In this document: one piece after another, positions 17,242 to 23,712 of the stretch
Layout: each line of letters opens with the position of its first letter
Position numbering within the stretch: position 1 is the first letter of the stretch
NCBI GenBank assembly: GCA_915063485.1
Contig: CAJZDJ010000011.1
Coordinates: 1 to 30,308 of the forward strand
Source of the DNA: an uncultured Actinomyces sp.
GTDB taxonomy: Bacteria; Actinomycetota; Actinomycetes; Actinomycetales; Actinomycetaceae
Direction: 5' to 3'
Length of the DNA stretch: 30,308 nucleotides
Translations under genes and position numbers: made by a program
The notes under the pieces: model-generated
The model's database searches: none
What the model was told of the DNA's origin: nothing
The model's input: the letters and a program-made list of their open reading frames with translations, nothing else

Positions 17242-17490
17242 GTTGTTGTGGGCTACCTCGCAGATAGAGCACACCCAGAAAACATCCGCACAAAAGTGCA
17301 CAAAAAATAACAAATCGATAGCGATTTTTGCGCAAAACCCAATTTTTCCAACATTGCACGAAAATTTGTTGCACAATTGCAACTACAGAACGAAAATTTG
17401 TTGCCCAAGTGACTTGACTGAGCGCTACAACAAGCAATCGGCCTAGCACGCAAGTAGCAACTTCTAGGACAACGCTGTTCAGGAGCGATC
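17242..17490 (+). promoter_or_regulatory. AT-rich control region of the sugar transporter, with paired direct repeats
   Basis: Within the mdh-to-lipoprotein gap of about 310 bases, the stretch after the terminator is AT-rich and has no gene. It holds an exact 15-bp direct repeat, ACGAAAATTTGTTGC, at 17358-17372 and 17390-17404, offset by 32 bp (about three helical turns). Between them lies the dyad GTTGC...GCAAC (17368-17383). A small AAATCG/CGATTT hairpin lies near 17314-17329. Two same-face sites are typical of regulator binding, plausibly a LacI- or ROK-type sugar regulator encoded elsewhere. A clear -10/-35 was not identified. Confidence 0.5.
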
Positions 17491-18813
17491 ATGAGCGTAA
17501 GCACATACATGTCACGGCGTCAGGTACTAATCGGTGCCACTGCCACCGCACTCGCGGCCACCCTGGCTGCCTGCGGCTCAAGCGACAAGAAGGAAGGCAA
17601 GTCCGGCGAGGCAGTAGGCGAAGGCGATGCCAGCCAGGTCGACGTCGTCACCTGGTGGCAAGCCGGAAGCGAAAAGGACGGTCTAGAAGCCCTAGTCAAG
17701 GTCTTTAACGCGCAGTTCCCCAAGACCAAATTCGCCAACAAGGCCATCGCTGGTGGCGCCGGCTCCCAGGCCAAGCAGAAGCTAGCTGCAGACCTGTCCG
17801 CTGGCAACCCGCCAGACACCTACCAGGCCCACGCCGGCGCTGAACTCAAGGACGACATTGACGCCGGCTACCTGCAAGACGTCTCCAAGCTCTACGACGA
17901 GTTCAAGCTCAAGGACGCCTTCCCCAAGACCCTAATGGAGCGCCTAACCGTAGACGGCGCCATCTACTCAGTGCCCTCCAACATCCACCGCAACAACGTA
18001 GTGTGGGCCTCGGTATCAGTGCTTAAGGCTGCCGGCCTAGACCCGGCCAAGCCTGCCCAAACTATTGACGCCTGGATCAGCGACATGGAAAAGATCAAGG
18101 CCGCCGGCTACACCCCCATCACCATGGGTATGGCCTGGACCCAGATGGGCCTGTTCGAATCTGTACTAATTGCAGACCTAGGTGCAGAAAAGTACTCAGG
18201 CCTGTTCGACGGCAAGACCGACTGGGCTGGCGCTGAAGTAACCAAGGCCGTTGAGCACTACGCCAAGATCGTCTCCTTCACCGATAAGTCCCTATACACC
18301 GAGGACTGGGAACCGGCCATCAAGCCCATTATGGAAGGCAAGGCCGCCTACAACGTCATGGGTGACTGGGCGGTAGCCGGTTTCAACGCCGCCAAGAAGA
18401 CCGCCGGCACCGACTACGTCTACTTCCCAGTACCGGGCACCAAGGGCATCTTCGACTTCCTAGCCGACTCCTTCACTCTGCCCGAAAAGGCCAAGCACCC
18501 CGGCGGCGCCAAGAACTGGCTCAGCTGCATCTCCTCCAAGGAAGGCCAGGTTGCCTTCAACACCGTCAAGGGCTCCATCCCCGCCCGCACAGACCTGACG
18601 GACGAGGAAAAGAAGAAGTTCTCTGAGTACCAGCGCTCAGCCATGGAAGACTTCTCCAAGGACACTATCGTCTCTTCCATTGCTCACGGCGCAGCCCTAC
18701 CGGCCAAGGCCTCCAACGCCATGGGTGACGCCCTAAGCAAGTTCTCCCAGGGTGCCTCAGATGCTAAGGCTCTGCAAAAAGCCCTGGCTGAAGCCTACAA
18801 GGCAGCTCAGTAA
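17491..18813 (+). CDS. Sugar ABC transporter substrate-binding lipoprotein (glucose/mannose-like)
   Basis: This 440-residue extracellular binding protein belongs to the family-1 solute-binding type of CUT1 sugar importers. The N-terminus has twin arginines (SRRQVLIG, residues 8-15), a hydrophobic stretch and lipobox LAAC with Cys28, so it is probably exported by Tat and lipid-anchored. Segments VDVVTWWQAGSEKDGLEAL, YQAHAGAEL, YSVPSNIHRNNVVW and MGDWAVAGF resemble the glucose/mannose-binding subgroup (GtsA-like). ATG 17491 follows AGGAG at a 7-nt spacing; ATG 17509 is an in-frame alternative that keeps the signal peptide. The two permeases follow after a structured terminator-like gap, consistent with higher expression of the binding protein. 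Sugar identity is inferred. Confidence 0.87.
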   Translation: MSVSTYMSRRQVLIGATATALAATLAACGSSDKKEGKSGEAVGEGDASQVDVVTWWQAGSEKDGLEALVKVFNAQFPKTKFANKAIAGGAGSQAKQKLAADLSAGNPPDTYQAHAGAELKDDIDAGYLQDVSKLYDEFKLKDAFPKTLMERLTVDGAIYSVPSNIHRNNVVWASVSVLKAAGLDPAKPAQTIDAWISDMEKIKAAGYTPITMGMAWTQMGLFESVLIADLGAEKYSGLFDGKTDWAGAEVTKAVEHYAKIVSFTDKSLYTEDWEPAIKPIMEGKAAYNVMGDWAVAGFNAAKKTAGTDYVYFPVPGTKGIFDFLADSFTLPEKAKHPGGAKNWLSCISSKEGQVAFNTVKGSIPARTDLTDEEKKKFSEYQRSAMEDFSKDTIVSSIAHGAALPAKASNAMGDALSKFSQGASDAKALQKALAEAYKAAQ

Positions 18814-18818
18814 AATTT

Positions 18819-18949
18819 CCGGCTGGCGCCCTTAAAAGCTGATTAAAAGTCAGCAAGTGCTCTCTGGTTCCTTTCTTGGTGGTTAGGGTGCCAGCCGGCA
18901 TAAACGCGGTGGGCGACGTCGTCAAAGCTACGACGGCGTCGCCCACCTT
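18819..18949 (+). terminator. Structured intercistronic region with strong hairpin (partial terminator)
   Basis: Two elements follow the binding-protein gene. CCGGCTGGCGCCCT (18819-18832) pairs with AGGGTGCCAGCCGG (18885-18898) around a 52-nt insert that holds a small GCTGA/TCAGC hairpin. Next, GTGGGCGACGTCGTC (18909-18923) pairs with GACGGCGTCGCCCAC (18932-18946), followed by CTTTT. This arrangement typically protects the upstream message and reduces read-through into the permease genes. Confidence 0.75.
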
Positions 18950-18981
18950 TTAACATCAGCAAGTGTCAAGGAGGACAACGC

Positions 18982-19908
18982 ATGTCCCAAGCCCGTGCGG
19001 CGCGACGGCGTAAAAACAAGATCAAGCAGTGGGGCCCAGGCCTGCTGCTAATCTCTCCGTCCCTAATCTTGGTGGCAATCTTCGTTTACGGCATGATTGG
19101 CGCCAACTTCAAAACTTCCCTATACAACACCCACCGGGCCGCCCAGGTCTCAGGACGGCGCCCGTCAAAGTATGTGGGCTTTGAGAACTTCTCCAAGCTC
19201 TTTGAAGACCCAAACTTCCAGCACTCCTTCATCAACCTGATCCTGTTCACCGTGGCCTTCCTAGTGGGCACACTAGTACTGGGCTTTCTATGGGCCTGGC
19301 TGCTAGATAAGCCCATAAAGGGGGAGGGGATCTTCCGGTCGGTATTCCTATTCCCCATGGCGGTGTCCTTTGTGGCCTCCGGTGTGGTGTGGCGCTGGCT
19401 GCTCAACTCCAAAACCGGCAGCGAAGCCTCAGGTCTAAACCGACTATTTGAAATGTGCGGGCTGACCTTCCTAGAAAACAGCTGGGCCTCAAATGTCCAC
19501 TTTGGCATCTTGGCAATTGCAATCCCAGCTATCTGGCAGCTAGCAGGTTATGTGATGGCCCTGTTCCTGGCCGGTTTTAGGGGCATTTCTGACGACCTGC
19601 GTGAAGCCGCCCGCGTCGATGGCGCCAATGAATGGCAGCTATACAAAAACATCATCTTCCCGCAGCTAACCCCCATTGCTCTAAGCGCCGTGATCATCAT
19701 TGGGCACATGTCGCTTAAGAGCTTCGACCTAATCATGTCGATCACCGACCAGCGCACCTACTCCACTAAGGTGCCCGCAATCGACATGTACAACTTCATG
19801 ACCGACAACGACTACTCCAACGCCGCCGCCGTAGGCGTGATCTTGCTGGCGCTGGTAGCTATCGCAGTTATTCCCTACCTGATCCACGACACTAAGACAA
19901 GGAAATGA
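18982..19908 (+). CDS. Sugar ABC transporter permease (MalF/GtsB-like)
   Basis: This 308-residue inner-membrane subunit of a CUT1 importer has about six membrane helices after a basic N-terminus (RAARRRKNKIKQ). The cytoplasmic coupling helix is the EAA loop, EAARVDGANEWQLYKNI at about residues 211-227, ending in FPQL, which docks on the ATPase. The ATG at 18982 follows AAGGAGG. Its stop overlaps the start region of the second permease. No ATP-binding gene is present before or after, as is common in actinobacteria where one MsiK-type ATPase serves several sugar importers. The sugar is not determined by this subunit. Confidence 0.92.
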   Translation: MSQARAARRRKNKIKQWGPGLLLISPSLILVAIFVYGMIGANFKTSLYNTHRAAQVSGRRPSKYVGFENFSKLFEDPNFQHSFINLILFTVAFLVGTLVLGFLWAWLLDKPIKGEGIFRSVFLFPMAVSFVASGVVWRWLLNSKTGSEASGLNRLFEMCGLTFLENSWASNVHFGILAIAIPAIWQLAGYVMALFLAGFRGISDDLREAARVDGANEWQLYKNIIFPQLTPIALSAVIIIGHMSLKSFDLIMSITDQRTYSTKVPAIDMYNFMTDNDYSNAAAVGVILLALVAIAVIPYLIHDTKTRK

Positions 19909-19910
19909 AT

Positions 19911-20777
19911 ATGAGCGAGCCTAAAGTTAAAACTGAGCGCGCTCATGGCTCCCGGCGCTTTCAGCTAGGAACCACCGTGCGCTACGTGCTGCTATTTATC
20001 TCCCTGGCGCTGGTGCTAATTCCGGTCTATGTGCTGATTGTGACCTCTTTTAAGGGCTCGGCTGAGGCTGACCCCTCCACCACCTGGTACCTGCCTGAGC
20101 ACTGGGAAACTAAAAACTGGTCGCGGGCTTGGGAAGAACTAGGCAGTGGACTGGTGCGCTCGCTGCAGCTAGTGATTCCGGCGGCGCTGATTTCAGCCAT
20201 GCTGGGTAGTGCTAATGGCTTTGTGCTTTCTAAGTGGCGCTTCCCGGGGGCGAATGTGGTGTTCACGCTGATTTTGTTTGGCATGTTCATTCCCTACCAG
20301 TCGGTGATGATTCCGCTGATGCGCCTGGTGATTAACGCTGACCTGGGCTTTGGGATCCCCACTTTGATCTTGATGCATGTGGTTTACGGTATTCCGATCA
20401 CTACCTTGATCTTCCGTAACTACTACGAGACGGTGCCTAATGAGCTTATTGAGGCGGCCCGCGTGGATGGGGCCGGGATGCTGCGCACCTACTTCTCGGT
20501 GGTGCTACCGATTTCTGTGCCGTCTTTTGTGGTGGTGCTGATCTGGCAGTTCACTAGCGCCTGGAATGACTTCCTGTTTGCCTTGTTCTTTGGTGGCGGG
20601 GCGCAAAACGGTCCGGTAACGCTGGCTTTGAGTAACTTAGCACACGGCTCGATTCTGGCCGACTATGGTGCCTCAATGTCGGGTGCTCTGATTGCTTCAG
20701 TGCCTACGCTGCTGGTTTATATCGTCCTGGGTAAGTACTTCGTGGGCGGTTTGATGTCTGGTTCCGTTAAGGGCTGA
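19911..20777 (+). CDS. Sugar ABC transporter permease (MalG/GtsC-like)
   Basis: This 288-residue second permease has six membrane helices and an EAA loop (EAARVDGAGMLRTYFSV, followed by VLPIS). ATG 19911 is preferred over ATG 19905: AAGGAA (19899-19904) directly abuts 19905 but is correctly spaced from 19911. It lies just after the first permease stop, so the two should be translated together as a heterodimer. A hairpin just after the stop closes the operon. Confidence 0.92.
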   Translation: MSEPKVKTERAHGSRRFQLGTTVRYVLLFISLALVLIPVYVLIVTSFKGSAEADPSTTWYLPEHWETKNWSRAWEELGSGLVRSLQLVIPAALISAMLGSANGFVLSKWRFPGANVVFTLILFGMFIPYQSVMIPLMRLVINADLGFGIPTLILMHVVYGIPITTLIFRNYYETVPNELIEAARVDGAGMLRTYFSVVLPISVPSFVVVLIWQFTSAWNDFLFALFFGGGAQNGPVTLALSNLAHGSILADYGASMSGALIASVPTLLVYIVLGKYFVGGLMSGSVKG

Positions 20778-20785
20778 GTTACATT

Positions 20786-20821
20786 CTCGACGGCGTCGCT
20801 GTTTTTGGCGACGTCGTCGAG
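20786..20821 (+). terminator. Hairpin ending the sugar transporter operon
   Basis: CTCGACGGCGTCGC (20786-20799) pairs with GCGACGTCGTCGAG (20808-20821) with one G-U pair and an 8-nt T-rich loop. There is only a short T-rich stretch after it. Both arms share 11-mers with the hairpin at 18909-18946. Confidence 0.75.
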
Positions 20822-20830
20822 CTGGCTTCT

Positions 20831-20843
20831 TATAATCGTCCCT
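20831..20843 (+). promoter_or_regulatory. -10 element of a probable leaderless gene
   Basis: A perfect TATAAT (20831-20836) ends 7 nt before the ATG at 20844, which puts the expected transcription start at or next to the A of the start codon. There is no Shine-Dalgarno sequence. A convincing -35 is not seen; the preceding hairpin occupies that position. Confidence 0.65.
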
Positions 20844-21134
20844 ATGGCCCGACGCAGCTCTAAGCGACCCTATAACCAGCCCCATGTACCACTAAATATG
20901 GACCGGTTAGCTTCCTTGCCGCGCTCACAGCGCGGGCCTGGGGGAGCGGAGTTTACTGTGCGTAATGTGCGCGGGGCTGATAAAAGCTATATTTGCCCCG
21001 GATGCAATCAGACGATTGCCCCACGTACACCCCATGTGGTGGCTTGGTCTAATGAATCATTGTTTGGGGCTGAGCGAGGTTTGGAGGAGCGTCGTCACTG
21101 GCATACCTCCTGCTGGAACCGCAAGCTGTGGTAG
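20844..21134 (+). CDS. Small conserved zinc-finger-like protein
   Basis: This 96-residue basic protein has no membrane segment. Its core YICPGCNQTI (about residues 48-57) supplies a CPGC pair, and a C-terminal WHTSCW (about 87-92) offers His/Cys ligands, so a single zinc site is likely. Size and motifs match a widespread actinobacterial family often labelled ATP/GTP-binding protein without functional support. The ATG 20844 start fits the leaderless promoter; a 5' extension would run into the preceding hairpin. It is a single-gene unit between the sugar transporter and an AT-rich gap. Function unknown. Confidence 0.75.
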   Translation: MARRSSKRPYNQPHVPLNMDRLASLPRSQRGPGGAEFTVRNVRGADKSYICPGCNQTIAPRTPHVVAWSNESLFGAERGLEERRHWHTSCWNRKLW

Positions 21135-21553
21135 CGATTGTGTCAGTTGGACGCGATGGCCAGCGGTTTAGTGTGCGTTCGCGTAGAGCATAATAGCTCC
21201 AAGGAGGGGGCTATTCTCGCAGGTAGTGGCGGGTTTGCTGGAATAACTGCCAAGTTCGTGCTGTTTGTTTATGCTTGACTAAATTGAGTTACTTTGTTCT
21301 ATGGGAATAAATTTAGCTTTATATTTACCTTAATTGATTAATAAACCCTTGAGATGGCGGGGAGGCTGCCATAAATTAATGCTGTTAGAGATGTTCAATG
21401 AAGAATATCTATAGGGGTGGCTTATCAATTAAGAAATTTTTATAAGAGACACCTATCTATTATTTGCAATTTTACTGTAAACCTGCTCTCACCTGCAGTT
21501 TTTAGGAGAATCTAGGACTGGAAAACGCTCTGATATTGGTGCACACTTTGCAT
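21135..21553. other. Long AT-rich gap before the GntR gene
   Basis: About 420 bases hold no credible gene; only ORFs of around ten codons appear. From 21250 on, AT content rises well above the surroundings. An AAGGAGGGGG stretch at about 21200-21209 and AGGAG at 21504-21508 resemble ribosome-binding sites but precede no clear ATG-started gene; an in-frame CTG lies at 21518 for the latter. It presumably carries promoter and operator sequences for the GntR gene; I found no clear palindromic operator. Confidence 0.5.
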
Positions 21554-21916
21554 ATGGGCAAGACAGTGGGTTTAAACATAAAGATTGACCCGGGTTCTAG
21601 CCTCCCGGTGTTCATACAGATTGTAGATGCAGTTAGTAAAGGTGTGGAAAAGGGTGTTATTACCCCCGGCACGCGCCTACCAGCTACGCGCACTTTAGCC
21701 GCCAAGCTAGGTGTAGCCACTAATACCGTGGCGAAGGCCTATCGCGAGTTAGAGCGTCACGGAGTGGTGCAGGGACGAGGCCGCTTGGGCACTTATGTGC
21801 TTGATCGTGACCAGGCAGCTACCCACCGCGCTGCGGGAGCCTACTCACGCTCTATGAAATCTCTGGGGCACTCACTAGAAGAAGCACAAGACTACCTGGC
21901 CTACGCCTGGAGCTAG
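21554..21916 (+). CDS. GntR-family transcriptional regulator, YtrA type
   Basis: This short DNA-binding repressor of about 120 residues consists of an N-terminal winged helix-turn-helix and a short C-terminal dimerisation segment, the layout of the YtrA subfamily. Visible are the PVFIQIVDAVSKGVEKGVI helix, PGTRLPATRTLAAKLGV and NTVAKAYRELERHGVVQ. No effector domain is present. YtrA regulators usually precede an ABC transporter operon they control; none follows here. The start is uncertain: ATG 21554 lacks a ribosome-binding site, TTG 21536, GTG 21539 and even CTG 21518 (behind AGGAG at 21504) are in frame. Conserved sequence begins around GLNIKIDPGSSLP in every case. Confidence 0.85.
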   Translation: MGKTVGLNIKIDPGSSLPVFIQIVDAVSKGVEKGVITPGTRLPATRTLAAKLGVATNTVAKAYRELERHGVVQGRGRLGTYVLDRDQAATHRAAGAYSRSMKSLGHSLEEAQDYLAYAWS

Positions 21917-21931
21917 GACAGGGTTAAAACC

Positions 21932-22020
21932 AAGGTGCGGGTAAAACGTTGATCCCGCGTGGCTCGCACCTTGATGCGTGATGCTTAAAGCACTACGGCA
22001 GTGATTTAAGTATTACGCAT
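21932..22020. other. Two consecutive hairpins after the GntR gene
   Basis: AAGGTGCG (21932-21939) pairs with CGCACCTT (21965-21972); a competing GCGGG/CCCGC pairing lies inside. Directly after, ATGCGTGATGCTTAAA (21974-21989) pairs with TTTAAGTATTACGCAT (22005-22020) with two G-U pairs, continued by CACT/AGTG around an ACGGC loop. No ORF overlaps. With the terminator that follows, this could be a small structured RNA or a stack of 3' ends. Confidence 0.5.
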
Positions 22021-22027
22021 AATAAGA

Positions 22028-22070
22028 AAGGGGCGGATGGTTGCCAACAGGCCATCCGCCCCTTGTTTTT
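22028..22070. terminator. Strong terminator between convergent genes
   Basis: AAGGGGCGGATGG (22028-22040) and CCATCCGCCCCTT (22052-22064) form a perfect 13-bp stem with an 11-nt loop, followed by GTTTTT on the plus strand. On the minus strand it directly follows the coiled-coil gene, so it can end both transcripts. Confidence 0.92.
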
Positions 22071-22078
22071 CCTTCTGG

Positions 22079-23464
22079 CTACTTGTCAGCGCTAGCGGCG
22101 CTAGCAGCGGACTGGCTAGAGTCTGCTGACTCAGCCAAGTCAGCAGAGTCGCTGCTGTAGCTAGAGTCTGCGCTTAGCTGCGGCTGGGTAGCAGGCATAC
22201 CGGTTACAAAGGCGGCAGCGCTACCAAGCACCCCGCGCATCTCCTCCAGGTAAGAGCTAATCGAGTCACGCTGTGCACGCAGCTCCTCTACCTCACGCTT
22301 AGCGGCGGCAGTGAGGGCATCTGCCTGGATCTGTGCATCCAAAATCAGCTGCTCAGCCTCGCTACGGGCACCGGCAATAACCTCTTCAGCGGCGCGGTTA
22401 GCGTCAATCTGACGCTTGCGGGCTTCCTCATCGGAGGCGGCGCGCATCTTCTCGGCGCGCTCCATGGCTTCACGCAGACGCTCTTCGGCGTCAGCAGCCT
22501 GCTCTTCAGCCTTAGCCACCATAGCTTCAGTAGACTTACGGGCGGCCTCAGCGGCCTCGGCAGCTTCCTTAGCGGTGCTTTCCTTAAGCGCAGCCACCTC
22601 AAGAGCGCTGTTTTGACGCAGCTCAGCAGCCTCAGCGCGAGCTGCCTCAGCCTCATCCTTAGCGGCGCGGCGAGTGGTCTCGGCTTCCTTACGGGCCTGG
22701 GTCAGCAGTTCCTCAGCCTCAGTATTGGCCTTGTCGGTAACCAGGCGGGCTTCCTTGCGAGCGTTGTTGAGTAGCTCGCGGGCCTGACGCTCAGCGCTGG
22801 TGGTTGCCTCCTCGGCGTCGCGGGCAGCCTCATCGCGAGTAGCCGCAGCCTCCTGCTCGGCGCTAACGGTGATCTCGGTAGCTTTCTTGCGGGCGCTAGA
22901 AATGGTCAGTTCAGCTTCACGTTGGCTGGTGTTGGTCAGGTTGGTGGCCTCCGTGTTGGCGGCGGTGCGCACCTTGTCTGCCTCACGCTTAGCGGCAGAA
23001 ACCAGCTCCTGAGCACGGTCTTTAGCGTTAGCCAAGGTAGTGTTGGCTTCATTTTCTGCCTTAGAACGTACTTCTTCGGCTTCCCGGCGAGCATCTGCCA
23101 GAGTGGTGGCAGCCTCGGTGGAAGCGCGTTCGGACATTTGCGCCACATTCGTGCGGGTGCGGGTTAGCAGGCTATCTGCCTCGCGGTTGGCCTTTGCCAA
23201 AATAGAGGCAGACTGTTCTTCAGCATTGCGTAGCAACTGCTCAATACGTGAGCCCAAGCCAGCGTAAGTGGGCTTGTCACTCTCGCGTAGACGACGCTGT
23301 GCTTCTGCTAGCTGTCCGGCTAAAGTCATGGCGCGGTGGTCAAGGCTGGCCACCTCGTTACGCGCTTCCACTAGTTGGCGACTCAGGCTCTCCAAACGCT
23401 GGTCCACCTGCAGCCGATCGTAGCCGCGCATGGTGATAGCGAATTCACTGTGGTCCTCAGCCAC
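22079..23464 (-). CDS. DivIVA/Scy-like coiled-coil protein
   Basis: This 461-residue protein is almost wholly alpha-helical coiled coil. Near the N-terminus, FAITMRGYDRLQVDQRLESL is the DivIVA-type motif seen in actinobacterial polarity proteins (Wag31, Scy, FilP). From about residue 75 to 420 runs a charged Ala/Glu/Arg/Lys-rich coil with loosely repeated blocks of the form A-x-x-EA-x-x-x-x-x-A-R. The last 40 residues are a Ser/Asp/Ala-rich disordered tail. The GTG start at 23464 is chosen because GAGGAG lies 6 nt upstream (23471-23476); a longer frame from TTG 23515 would swallow that site. It probably acts in cell pole, growth or cytoskeletal organisation. It is divergent from the envelope trio. 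Family call by motif and architecture. Confidence 0.75.
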   Translation of the reverse strand: MAEDHSEFAITMRGYDRLQVDQRLESLSRQLVEARNEVASLDHRAMTLAGQLAEAQRRLRESDKPTYAGLGSRIEQLLRNAEEQSASILAKANREADSLLTRTRTNVAQMSERASTEAATTLADARREAEEVRSKAENEANTTLANAKDRAQELVSAAKREADKVRTAANTEATNLTNTSQREAELTISSARKKATEITVSAEQEAAATRDEAARDAEEATTSAERQARELLNNARKEARLVTDKANTEAEELLTQARKEAETTRRAAKDEAEAARAEAAELRQNSALEVAALKESTAKEAAEAAEAARKSTEAMVAKAEEQAADAEERLREAMERAEKMRAASDEEARKRQIDANRAAEEVIAGARSEAEQLILDAQIQADALTAAAKREVEELRAQRDSISSYLEEMRGVLGSAAAFVTGMPATQPQLSADSSYSSDSADLAESADSSQSAASAASADK

Positions 23465-23712
23465 GTTTAACTCCTCGGTCGTTAAAGCTCGGGGCGAATA
23501 GTGCCCACCGTCCAAGCCTAGCGGGTCGCAGCAGGTTTTGCGGCAAATGAGACAGTGCTACCCAGCTCCCCCCTAAGCAAACAAATCAGCCTGTCTCTTA
23601 GCATCGGCTCAAGCAAATGTGTAGGCTAGACGTCAAGAATATCTACGCTACGGCTTTAATATCTAGATCCCGCAGAGCGCGGCGCGAACGAGCTCACCCG
23701 AGGAGAACCTAA

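Noticed and set aside
17358..17404. Ends of a mobile element
   Set aside because: Only 15-bp direct repeats 32 bp apart, with no transposase or inverted ends; operator sites fit better.
22345..22656. Minus-strand frame overlapping the coiled-coil gene in another register
   Set aside because: Repetitive Ala/Glu codons open alternate frames; the coiled-coil frame is the coherent one.
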